The notes below the pieces were generated by a model, which had not been told where the DNA came from, searched no databases, and saw only the letters and a list, made by a program, of their open reading frames with translations. Shown piece by piece: positions 23,881 through 34,499 of a stretch of 64,000 nucleotides of DNA. The translations under genes were made by a program, and so were the position numbers. The stretch is from Triglochin maritima. Its lineage: Eukaryota; Streptophyta; Magnoliopsida; Alismatales; Juncaginaceae. The stretch covers positions 34,701,621-34,765,620 of the forward strand of contig OY821784.1 of the NCBI GenBank assembly GCA_963682175.1, given 5' to 3'. Each line of letters starts with the position of its first letter. Positions within the stretch are counted from its first letter, which is position 1.

Positions 23881-26800
23881 TCATGCAGGAGTAGAATAAA
23901 CTTTTGGCTTTGGCTTGACTTCAACTTCGTTTACTTTCCTCACAAATACTGCATCAGGTTCGTGACTGCAAAGATAAACAGCAAAGAGCCAAAATGAGAA
24001 CAGAGATATAAATCTTTGAAAGAAGGGAAAAGAACAGAAATCAGCAAAGCTTACGGTGTTTCTCCCTCTTCGTATGTGTAACTGGACGCCACCGCTAACA
24101 ACTGCCCGTCCCTGCTGAATGAAAGTGCTGCTATGCTGGATGGGTATTTTGTGTACTGGAGAAGAAGATAAATATTGTTCATATTGTTCGATTTGAGTAC
24201 CCAAAAAAAAGACAATACAAGACAGATTACTAGAGTAGAAGAAAAAAGAAGGGTGCAGAAAACGATTGCAACTTGCAACAAAGCCTAATTCGTGTCGTTT
24301 AAACACAAATTATGAAGAGAAACCTAGAAATACAGAGTAAAATTAGCAATGAAAAATTATCAACTTTTCTCAAAAAGATGGGAAGTCGAGAGAACTTTCT
24401 TCCTAAATTATCTTCAATCGAATAAGGAACTATCAAGGTTGTTTTAGTAAAATCATTCTCTCTTCAAACACTTTTTTTTCAAACAAAAGAAATCATTTTC
24501 TTTCATATACATGAAATAAGGGTTAGAAAACAACTTTTTATTATATTCTCATATGTTTTCTTTACCATCTACAAAGAACGGGACCACTCTCTTTACTCTT
24601 TGTATCTGCCCAGTAGTGTGTAATAAAGCATATTGCTTTACCTGATATAATCTTTTCTTGTTGTTCCCATCCCACACATTGACAAAGCCATCACAACCTC
24701 CAGTTGCAAATGTTCCATATCTGAGCATAGGACAAGCATCATGCAAAGAGAAAGACAGCTAAACACAAACCAATTTGGAAAAGATATGGAGAGCGGGAGG
24801 AAGGGAAGATGATAACATTAGTGCCAATGATAGCATATTGCACATAACCTAAGAGAATACAGTAAGGTGGGTAAGAGAGAGTACACAGGATGAAATGCAA
24901 TTGCGTTGACAGGATATACATAGTCCTTTCCGGCTTCTGACTTTCTATGGCACTTGAAGGCATACCTAGATAAACAGCAAAACAATGTAAGAAATTTCAA
25001 TAAATGCGTGAAGCATAACATGAACACAAATAGGCAAGGGAAGGTCGTTACAGAAATCTACTAAGGGAAGCATGGGGAAATGATAAATGAACCAGAAACA
25101 AGGATGATATGGAGACACATACTAACTAGAGGAATGTTAACTAAAACAACTTAACTACATAAGATCCATAAAAGAGCATTTTATATTACTGACAAATTGC
25201 ACCACATTTTTGTAGCTCACTAAAACTGTACAGGACAATCATAACAAGGTAAACAAAATATGCCTGCACAAGACACTCATAATAAGGTACACGAGATGCA
25301 ATCAAATACATAATTATTTCCTCTTATATTAACCAATGCATGCCATCAAATCAATTTTATCAAACGTAAATCAAGAAAATTATCTACAAAAAAGTTTTCC
25401 AAAGAGTGCTCTCTTCACACGCTAGTTACGACAGAGAATATACTTTTTAGATTGTCCAGCTTCAGATAGATCAAAGAACTCCATTGCAACTCGGCCTTCA
25501 ACAGAACTCAAAGCAAATCCTGAAACAGATCCATGCCAATATTATAACCAAGGAAATTATTACCGATCTGCACAGAAAGCATTTCATAAAACAGGCATGT
25601 TTGCATTTTGGGTCAATGATGTTAGAAACTAAAATACATATACTAAAGAGTTATTATATTACTGATGTCAAAATGTCAAGTATTATGGTAAGAAAAAGAA
25701 AGTACCTGTCCCATTTGGATAGCATCTTACACACCTAGTTTGATATTTCAAAGAAGATTCTCTCCTTTGCTCAGGTTGAGACATATTGCGTAAATCATAA
25801 ACATTGACGTGTCTTCCAGCAGTAGCAACTACAAGACGATTTCCAACAAGAGAAAGAGAATACACGCGCTCAGGTTGTGTATAAGTCCCAACAAGAGTAT
25901 GCTCTTGCCCACTTGCACCTCTAGGATCCCAACATTTAATTGTTTTATCCCAGCTGCCAGTAATCACTTGTCCTAGAATTCAATGAAGTAAAATAACTTA
26001 AATAAGTACAAATAAGTTTATCGAATGATGTTGAGACTACGAAATTGCTGCTGCCTGCTGCAGTAGATCATGACTGACACCAAGTATATCAAATTACAAG
26101 GAGACTAAAACTTTGCTTCTGCAGTATCATGACTGAATAAACTGGGAGAATGAAATGATGCCTCGAAACTAGTACTAATACATGAAGTGATTTAGACAGA
26201 TAACTTAAAATACTAAGCTAAGTGCTTAGGTGCCTACAAGTACTGAACAGGCATCCAATATCTGAGTGACCTAAACCCGGTCAATTTTTGTTCAGTGCCA
26301 ATCCGACAGTTCACCAACAAGATCAACAAAGCATTTTCGGTCAGCAGAACATACAATAATTATATTTCCAGCGAAGTGATCGAATTTCCATTAGACATGT
26401 CACATTTCAAGATACAATTGATTTTCTAATGTGAGCCATTTATTCATACCAAAAGTGAAATAACTAGAAACTGATTACCATACTAATAGTACATGAGAAC
26501 ATAAGAAAAAGTGAAAACAGAAAGAAAGAGAAATATTAAAACTTTGGAGTTCAGCCAAATAAGTTAACAATTAACAACAAGAATACACCTTTCATCAACT
26601 ACTTGGGGTCTAGCCATATAAGTCAATCCCATGAACTTTCAATACAGTTTATGATACTCACTTCAGAAATACTACAATTGATGTACCCATTGTTATTATA
26701 TATTTATAATGACCATCTCTACGTAGAATCCTGAATAATAGTCAGTAAATTGCTTCAAGTAATAATCAAGACTGACGCCTTCATTTTTTTCCATTCAAAT

Positions 26801-29800
26801 CATCTAGAAGTAACTTAACTATCAATATTTTGTCCTTGATTTTTATTTTCGAAATTACATAGTCCACAAATATAATCATCGGCGAATACTTTGTCCTAAC
26901 CGTTTTGACTCTTGCACTTGCTGTTTTACCCACTCAGGCATCAAACATACACTGAAGGATCAAGTCATCAATCTCAGTTCTTTATTTCTCATATCGAAAA
27001 TTTAAAGAAATGCAAAAATTGAATCAAAATGTACAATCTCAGTATGCTGATTTAGAGCTTATAAAAGTAACAAAATATCCAAATTACTAGAATAATAAGC
27101 CAGACTTATTCATAAATGTTTACATCCAGTATCAACAGAAGATGTAATTAAAAAGATAATAAGATCTATATGTACTAATTTGCCAAAGTTGTGATAACAA
27201 ACAAGTCAGAACACTAAGACAATAATAACAACAGCTCAAATAGGCAAACAACCTGCTGCATAAGAGTATTCCACACAACGCACTGGAGCTTTATGACTTC
27301 CTAAAGTATCCTCCTTTCCAGTGCTAAATACAAGCCTGAAATAACACAAGTCGAGCAATAACAATATTGAATATTTAGAATTATAAAAATTATGCAAAGA
27401 AAAATAATGTCCGAATGCGGAGTTAGCTACATGTTTTCATCTTTTAGAATTCATAGTTAGTGGTCCTTCAGATCCCATTTGTTGAAGGGTAATTTACCAA
27501 AATAATTGGGCAAATGTATAAGCTACAGGTGCTATATAAGCTCATGTTGCATGTCCATAACAAAGAATGAAAGGTACACAGAATAAACAATTTATTGATT
27601 TAAGAACACAAGCGCTACATAAGTGTGTAAAACGACATGAACCTTTTGACAAAATATCCACACACCAGCATCCATACATATGGAATCACGGACATGATTC
27701 ACGATTATCTTCTTAAATATCATTGCATACACCAACCTAATTTTTCTATGTTTTTGCACAGTTCAGGCATGACTGGTTCCAAGTAAAATGTTCTGCTGCA
27801 GTTCAAAACACCATTTCTTGAGTAGGTTTCTAGAAAGTTGTCAAATTCAAGTTTAATGACTTACAACGATAAGTAATTTCAATGAATTCCAGCAGTGCAC
27901 GAATAAAAGTCTCATTCAATTTTTTTTTTTTTAAAAACACGAGAACATTTTCAGAGTCACAGTTCTAATCATTTCAAATATTTGAACTTCACATATTTAT
28001 AATATCATTCTCATAACAGAAGTTCAGTCACAACCTTAAGGATTTTTCATATAGTGTAATTACACAGAATCTGTACTTTAGGCAACTTCCACTTTAAACA
28101 TGTAAACAAATAAAAGTTCAAAACGAAAACATAATGAGACAACTCCTACTCTTCCAGCCAAAATTCAACTTTGCTCAAGTACCATTCCAGCACTCCCCAA
28201 CATTAGAACTCCACTCCACTTTCCCAAACCGACTTCCCAGAACCATCTCTTCCTCCAAACCATCAAGAATTCAAGATTAACCAAAATACTGGTATTTCCA
28301 GACTCCAGTTGATCCATTGATTCGACACACAACCGATCGTCTACCATTTCACAATAAATAAGAATAGCTGACAATTTGGAGAGTCATTTCAATTTAGTAT
28401 GTTTCAATCCAAAGTGCCGAAAAATAGTTTAATTTTTCACTTGTACAAATGGGCAAAAAACCCTCCAAAATAAACAAAAAACCTCGAACCCTCCCAGATA
28501 CACCACCAAAACCTACATTAACCATCACCAAAACTGAAAAGTGAAAATCACTTAATGACACAAAAATTATACTTTAGATGACTTTCGCCACTTCCACTTC
28601 AAAAACCATAAGGAAACAGATAGAAGTTGAAAAAACAACATAACTCCCACGCTTTCAACCGAAACGCAATCATTCGAGCACCACTCCCAGCACTTCTACT
28701 CCAATCGATTCCTTAAAAATCAGACCTCCCACAACCAGACAACTCACTCCATTTTCCCAAATACACCACCAAAACCCAAAACCCTAACCAATTCACTAAC
28801 AAACTAAAAAGACAACCATTTTTCTCAGAATAAAAGTTCCAAACTAAATGACTTACTTCAGAGTTCAGAGCAATCACAACATTAAGGGAATTATTGAATC
28901 GAAATTCAATGACACAGAATTTGTACTTTAGATAACTTTCACTTAAAACCCACAAGGAAACATGTACAATTCAACAAAAATGGAAAAATCATGTGAGTCC
29001 CACATTCCCAACTGAAATTCAGTAAAACTTGCACTCCACTCCATAGTCTCCATTACTTGAAAGTCAGACTTCCCATAAACATATAGCTCACTCCATTTTC
29101 CTAAATCCACCACCCAAACCCAAAACCCTAACCAATTCACTAACAAACTAAAAAAGACGACCGAACAATTATTTCAATAATAAAAGCTCCAAACTAAACT
29201 AAATGACTTACTCTAGACTAATCACAATGATAAGGGAATTACTCAATTGAAGTTCAATAACACAGAATTTGTACTTAAGATGACTTCCACTTCAAACCCA
29301 CAAGGAAACACGTACAATTCAACAGAAAGGGAAAAAAAACACAAGTCGCACACTTCCAACCAAAATTCAACTCCGTTAGAGCACCATTCCCCAGCACTTG
29401 CACTCCGCTGCATAGTCTCCATTACTCGAAAATCAGACTTTCCATAACCAGACAACTCCGTTTTCCCAAATCAGACTTTCCATAACCATAACCAACTGAA
29501 AGGACGACAACAACCGCCAATCACTCACCTCCGGACCTTATTGTCGGCGGAGGCGCTAAACCCGGAGGAGTCGTCATGGAAGCAGCAATCCAGAACCGCC
29601 CCGCCGTGCATGAACTCGCCCTTCAGCACACTATTCCCGGCATCGTAAAGCCTAAGACTCTGCGATTCCAGACAAAAAATTCAAAAAAAAAAATCGAAAA
29701 AAAAGGGATCTTGAGGGAGGAAATGGGGGTGGTACGTACCTTGTCCCAGGAGGAGACGAGGAGGTTGTCGCTGTGGTTGGAGAAGCGGAGGTTGGAGATC

Positions 29801-29847
29801 CCGTCGGTGGGAGGGTTGGGGAGTTCCTTTCCTCCGCCGGCGCTCAT
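23881..29847 (-). CDS. BUB3: BUB3 spindle assembly checkpoint WD40 protein
   Basis: Seven-bladed WD40 protein that binds GLEBS motifs of checkpoint proteins at kinetochores and helps delay anaphase (family knowledge). Nine exons on the minus strand: 29740-29847, 29529-29659, 27253-27335, 25706-25972, 25444-25519, 24885-24965, 24642-24720, 24055-24155, 23881-23965. They sum to 1011 nt, 336 residues, all joining in frame at GT/AG sites. Visible motifs: [17 protein letters not shown] and LLVSSWDK in exon 1; [15 protein letters not shown] in exon 2; [55 protein letters not shown] and [10 protein letters not shown] in exon 4; [10 protein letters not shown] in exon 6; [20 protein letters not shown] in exon 7; [20 protein letters not shown] in exon 8; [10 protein letters not shown] near the end. 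The length fits plant BUB3.1 (about 340). Intron 2 (about 2.2 kb) holds degenerate tandem repeats. A Harbinger element begins about 190 bp upstream of the ATG. Confidence 0.96.
28064..29330. repeat. Degenerate ~350-bp tandem repeats in BUB3 intron 2
   Basis: Related segments recur with anchors near 28064, 28558, 28913 and 29262; each has ACA(C/A)AGAAT-type start, GTACTTTAGAT, ACTTCCACTTCAAA, CACAAGGAAACA and CACTCCAT. Spacing of the last three is about 355 and 349 bp. The similarity even appears in spurious open frames on the minus strand (repeated LGKWSEL and LVNWLGFWV). It lies wholly within the intron between exons 2 and 3. Confidence 0.7.
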
Positions 29848-30037
29848 CGCCGGTGGGAAGTAGGGTTTTGGGGAGGGAGGCGGGATGGAGTTTGAATTTC
29901 GGATTTGGGGGTTTCGGATTTCGATTTTCAAATAAGGACCGATGACTGATAGTTGATGCTTTTGTGTGGGGTAGCAAGCAGTCCACTTTTTTTTCTACGA
30001 ATGTATTTTTTTCGCGCTTAGAACTCGGATAGAGTAA
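29848..30037 (-). promoter_or_regulatory. BUB3 5' flank, shortened by a transposon
   Basis: Only about 190 bp separate the BUB3 start codon from the inferred left end of the Harbinger element. No TATA box was seen. This stretch must hold the 5' UTR and core promoter unless they extend into the transposon. Confidence 0.5.
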
Positions 30038-30490
30038 GATCTTTTTTCGGGGGGGGGGGGGGCAAGTCCCCCTATTGGTTAATTTATTTATTATTTATTT
30101 TTTTGTTTAGTTTTTTTGTTATAAAGAAAAATATTAGTTATATATAATTAGGTTAATGTATTGATTAGTTAAATTGTAATTAAATTAATTAGGTTTTGAA
30201 AATTAATTGAAAAATTATTTTATGATTAATTAAATTATTTTTTATTTATTTAGATAAAAGTAAATTAAAAAATTAAAATATATACAAAATACGAAATAGT
30301 AGTACAATACTCATAAACTTCGGAAACGAAATACAAAGCAAATACGGAAACGAAATACAATATATAAACTACGAATTTTAAACTACCGATAAACTACAAG
30401 AATACTGATAAACTGCGAAATTTAAACTACCACAATATTGATAAACTACGAAACATACATTTAGTTAAGTCTAAATGAAAACAAAAACAA

Positions 30491-31719
30491 CTACAGAAAT
30501 CTTTCTGATTTGGCCCACGCCTTGAGTTCAGCAAGTGTTTCTTTATCGATCTCGTCCTTGTTTTCCTTCTTCAGCAGAGAGAATAGGACGGCGAGTTTCT
30601 TGTTGTTAAGTTCTCTTTGGAATTTCACCTCAGCTTCAATGTGTTTCCTCTCCACCTGTTCTTCGTAGCGCAAGTAACTTTCCTCTCTCACTTTTGCGCT
30701 ATATTCAATTTGTTTCCCCAATTCTAACACATCGGGGTCGAGTTGCGCTTGAAGTGGTTGTTTTCCCTTCTTTTTTTGGCTTTTTTAACACTTTCAGGAC
30801 GAGGACATGATTCGAACACCATTTCATATGTTGACGGTGTTGCGTGACTCCCATCGTCCTCGATGTCTTTTCTTTTACCGTTGCTGAAACTCCCCAGACT
30901 TTCTACAGCGACGTCTCCGGTGGGAAGTCCAAGCGCAACTGACTCTCATTTAGGGTACCTGCGTAACATAAGCCACACATGCATGTACTAAAATTTGGTG
31001 TTGTGTGTTCGTTCGTAGATGGTGTGCACATCATGGATGACATCGTCCTCGTTGTAACCACTTCTCCTCCTCCGCACCACCTGGTCGAAGCAACCGACCC
31101 ATTGGTTCACAGCCGGTGATGTACGCCGTCATCTTCCCTTCAATGACTCATCGTTACGCTCTACTGAACTTGGCTCGCCTGATTCATTGAAGATGCGCTC
31201 TACACGTCTGCAGAAGAACCTCATTTTTTGGTTTGTCCCAACCACAACATCGCCACTTACAGTCATGTAAGCTGAGACGAGTCGTTGATCCTCTTGTGTG
31301 GACCACGATTTTTGCGTCCTTGACGTCGTGGGTTTGCGTGTTCCTTGAGGACTTGTAGGTTGAACGACATTTTTGTCGTTCACATCAGGTGTCATGCGGC
31401 TTACATTTGCACTACTTTCACCACTTAGGAGGCGAGTATACATACCCATTGGGAAATGAGTTTGGCTTTCTTCCTGATGGTGGTTGGTATGGATTGTGCG
31501 GGAATTGTTTGTATTGATGGTCTGGGTAGAACCCTGGTTGTGGGAAAAATTGGTTTGGGTAGGACAGGTGGAATCCTGGTTGTGGGGTCAAATGACTTTG
31601 GTATGACGGGTGGAATCCTGGTTGTGGAATATTTTGGTATGGGAAAAAGTGTTGGGTTGGGGGTGGACGACGTGGAGATCGTCGGTACTCTGGTGAACCA
31701 TTGCCTCTGAAGATGACAT
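30491..31719 (-). pseudogene. Harbinger ORF1, Myb/SANT-like protein
   Basis: In PIF/Harbinger elements ORF1 is a DNA-binding partner that helps the transposase enter the nucleus and bind ends (family knowledge). From the ATG at 31719: MSSSEAMVHQ, then three degenerate decapeptide-like repeats HNQDSTRHTK, a Myb/SANT-like domain with SWSTQEDQRLVSAYMTVSGD and VGTNQKMRFFCRRVERIF, a Ser/Pro-rich linker, and a charged coiled-coil-like C-terminus (EESYLRYEEQVERKHIEAEV) ending in AWAKSERFL. Plant annotation pipelines often misname such proteins 'glutathione S-transferase T3-like'. At least three in-frame stops make it non-functional. It points toward BUB3. Confidence 0.75.
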
Positions 31720-31784
31720 TGTGAGACGATGGTGGAAGAAGTAAGATTAGAATTGAGGTGAGTAGAAAAGTAAGGTTGTTGGGG

Positions 31785-31793
31785 TATATATAT
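31785..31793 (-). promoter_or_regulatory. TATA box for Harbinger ORF1
   Basis: TATATATA on the minus strand, about 70 bp upstream of the ORF1 ATG at 31719 and directly beside the 50-bp array. Confidence 0.55.
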
Positions 31794-31800
31794 TCAAGTA

Positions 31801-32080
31801 GTCACGCGCGCACTGTAGGTCCTCGATGCAATTGGCTTGTCTTTTGTGTAATCACGCGCACACTGTAGGTCCTCGATGAAATCGTCTTGTCTTTTCCTTA
31901 GTCACGTGCACACTGTAGGTCCTCGATGCAATCACCTTGTCTTTTCTGTAGTCACGCGCACATTGTAGGTCCTCGAAGCAATCGTCTTGTCTTTTCTGTA
32001 GTCACGTACACACTGTAGGTCCTCGATGCAATCGTCTTGTCTTTTCTGTAGTCACGCGCACACTGTAGGTCATCGATGCT
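31801..32080. repeat. 50-bp tandem array, 5.6 copies, between divergent TATA boxes
   Basis: Five full copies of exactly 50 bp (31801, 31851, 31901, 31951, 32001) and a 30-bp partial copy (32051-32080) with few mismatches. Each contains GTCACGCGCACACTGTAGGT, then CCTCGATGCAATC and CTTGTCTTTTC. The array fills the space between two opposed TATA boxes, so it probably acts as a bidirectional upstream element or as transposase-binding sites. Confidence 0.9.
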
Positions 32081-32105
32081 TGAGAAGTCCAAGACTCGAT
32101 GCAAC

Positions 32106-32112
32106 TATAAAT
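32106..32112 (+). promoter_or_regulatory. TATA box for Harbinger transposase
   Basis: CTATAAATGC on the plus strand, about 45 bp upstream of the transposase frame and just after the last 50-bp repeat. Confidence 0.55.
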
Positions 32113-32153
32113 GCAGTCTTCCTGGTTGGTTCTCACTCATTCATCTACGAATA

Positions 32154-33440
32154 ATATCTTCATCCGATAAGTCTTCCAGTTCGAAGTCTTCATCATCTCC
32201 AACATCCAATGACGAAGGTTACGACCAAGTGTTGAACCGCTTAACGAAGTATGTCTCCGAAGTGGTGGACCGACATCCTCAGAGGCGTAGAAGGCAAACT
32301 TCGAACCCGGATAGAGATAGGGAGCTTGGTTACAACCGTTTGATTGCCGATTATTTTTCGAACGACCATGTTTATCCTGACAACATTTTCAGGAGAAGAT
32401 TTAGGATGTGAAAGCATGTCTTTCTTCGCATTGTGAGTGTCATTGAGGCGTCTGATGTCTTCTTCCAACGTACACCAGACGCCACCGGTAGGATGAACAT
32501 CTCTGGCCTGCAAAAATGTACTGCGGCGATCCGTATGCTAGTGTACGGTGTTGCGGCTGATGAGGTGGATGAATACTTAAGGCTAAGCTAATCCACGACA
32601 AGAAATGCACTTGAAAATTTCTACGACGGTGTAATTAACAACTTCGGCGGTGAGTACCTCTGAAGACCTAATGCAAGTGATTTAGCACGACTACTTCACG
32701 TTGGTGAGCAGCGTGGGTTCCCAGGCATGATGGGAAGTATCAATTGCATGCACTGGGTGTGGAAAAATTGTCTGGTTGCTTGGAGGGGCCAATATCAAGG
32801 GCGTAGTGGTAATGGCATTATTGTCCTCGAGCCAGTGGCGTCGGCTGAATTGTGGATATGACACTCATTTTTTGGCACACCAGGTTCATGCAATGACTTA
32901 AATGACCTGCAACGATCTCCGGTTTTTGACGACGTAATGGAAGGACGAGCTCCACCTGTGACTTTTGAGGTAAATGGTTCTCGATATAATATGAGATATT
33001 ATCTTACTGATGGTATTTATCCAAAATGGGCAGCATTCATTCCATCCATCGTTCATCCACAAACACCGAAGGAGAGGTTATTTGCTGAACGACAAGAAGC
33101 AGCACACAAAGATGTAGAACGTGCATTTGGAGTCATGCAAGCACGGTTCGCGATAGTGAAGAAACCATCTCTTGCATGGAGTAAGGTTGTGCGTAACAAA
33201 ATAATGACAGTTTGCATTGTAATGCATAATATGATAGTGGAGGATGAACGTGATTCCTTCGGTAATTTCGGAGATTGGAATGAATTTGTTAACGACCAAC
33301 CTGGAAATTCTGTGAACAAGTCGGTTTGGTATTCCACTGAACGTGTAGTGGATATTACTAGGTACTTGAGAATGAGAGATCAATTGCGTGATCGCACCAC
33401 ACATTTGAACCTTGAAGCCGATTTGATCGACAATATATGA
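32154..33440 (+). pseudogene. PIF/Harbinger DDE transposase, degenerate
   Basis: The expected initiator lies at 32154, where the frame reads ATA followed by Ser-rich SSSDKSSSSK; the original ATG seems lost. Recognisable blocks follow: RRRFRM, FLRIVSVIEASD, GFPGMMGSINCMHWVWKNC, AWRGQYQGRSG, FFGTPGSCNDLNDL, RSPVFDDVMEGRAP, YYLTDGIYPKWA, FAERQEAAHKDVERAFGVMQ and IVMHNMIVEDERD. These are the plant Harbinger DDE nuclease motifs. The first catalytic Asp (usual GSIDCMHW) is Asn, and stops occur at about 32409, 32590, 32660 and 32860. The last 167 codons are open. Confidence 0.85.
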
Positions 33441-33871
33441 CAACGATTTGGAGGAAATGTGACTTGATGTATTTTAAGTTTCGTATTTTAGTTTCGCATT
33501 TAATGATGTATTTTTCATTTTAGTTTTTATATTTCCAGTTAATGTACTATGTAATTCGGTTTCCTAAATTTTAATAATATTTTCGTATTTATATATTAAA
33601 TGTTAATTAAAAACGAATGAATTGTTGATATTAAATAATTACGATAATGATTATTAAAATATTTTGTTGATTGTTGAAAGAGTTTTAGAGAGAAGAATAA
33701 AAATAATGATGTGGCAACAAATATTGTAGCGTGACTGAGTGGATTGGATAATGGTTAAAGATTTTGTAGGGGGGTTGGTTTGTGTTGACGTGACAGATAG
33801 AGAAGTTGACGTGGCTGTGAGAGAAACCAAGGCGTTCGGAAACTGCCCGGGCGCTGTTAATGATGCTCTAA

Positions 33872-34400
33872 GGGTCTATTTGGGTGCCCCAACTGATTTC
33901 TAACGTTTGGTTAAATGAGGAGATTAATTATCATAAAAAAATATGTCCATTAGATGTACTGTTAACCATCGTCGGAAAACTACTTAAATCGCCCGTACAG
34001 ATTACCATTTTGTCCTTCTACCATTTCTACTTATATAACTCTTCATTTCACTCTCCTAACACCACTTTCTCTTCATATTACTCTTATATTCACTAGAAAG
34101 AATGTCTCGGAGGCCGGGAAAAAACCCAGCGGACACCCCGGATTACTCAAACATGGTAAATTGTCTTGTTTAGTTTTTTTTTTAAAAATTTGGGTCGGGC
34201 GTCGCGGGAGACGCCCAACCCAATGGTCAGGCGTCCGTCGGAGCCGTCTCAACAACATTGGGGGAGACGCCTCTACCATGGTGGAGGCGTCTTAGCCAGA
34301 CACCTGAGTCAGAAAACAAATCCGCCTCCGTTAAATCGTCGGATTCAGGTGCTTCGACAGACATTTTCGTGGTGTTGGTACTAGGAATGTGAGTAAAACT
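33872..34400 (+). mobile_element. MULE 5' module fragment with GGCGTCT repeats
   Basis: It shares with 7250-7520 and 58063-58260 the leader ACTTAAATCGC, a CT-rich stretch, ATGTCTCGGAGGCCGGG with a donor-like GGTAAA, then intron-like T-rich DNA and GGCGTCT/AGACGCC repeats of about 33 bp (34195-34310). No transposase follows. It begins right at the Harbinger right border. The right border is uncertain. Confidence 0.55.
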
Positions 34401-34499
34401 GAGTCAAAAATTTTATTTAAAGATACAGTACGAAATGAGTATTAATTGATTTGGGATGATTTAAGTAATTTTCCGGCGACGAATAGTAACCCGTAGATG

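Larger units (their letters stand above)
30038..33868. mobile_element. PIF/Harbinger element with divergent ORFs, degenerate
   Basis: It carries a Myb/SANT-like ORF1 on the minus strand (30491-31719) and a DDE transposase on the plus strand (32154-33440), diverging from a shared promoter region with a 50-bp tandem array (31801-32080). This two-gene plan is typical of PIF/Harbinger. The right end, reverse-complemented, begins GAGCATCATTAACAGCGCCC and is followed by TAA (33869-33871); the proposed left end at 30038 is also preceded by TAA (30035-30037), but its terminal repeat is degraded and runs into a 14-base G tract (30049-30062). The right border is therefore better supported than the left. 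Confidence 0.8.

Noticed and set aside
29576..29986. Open frames of about 100 codons on both strands around BUB3 exons 1 and 2
   Set aside because: They run through exon 1, intron 1 and the 5' flank in other frames; the exon-joined BUB3 frame explains the locus.
31801..32080. CRISPR-like regular repeats
   Set aside because: Direct 50-bp repeats have no distinct spacers and lie in a plant transposon promoter.
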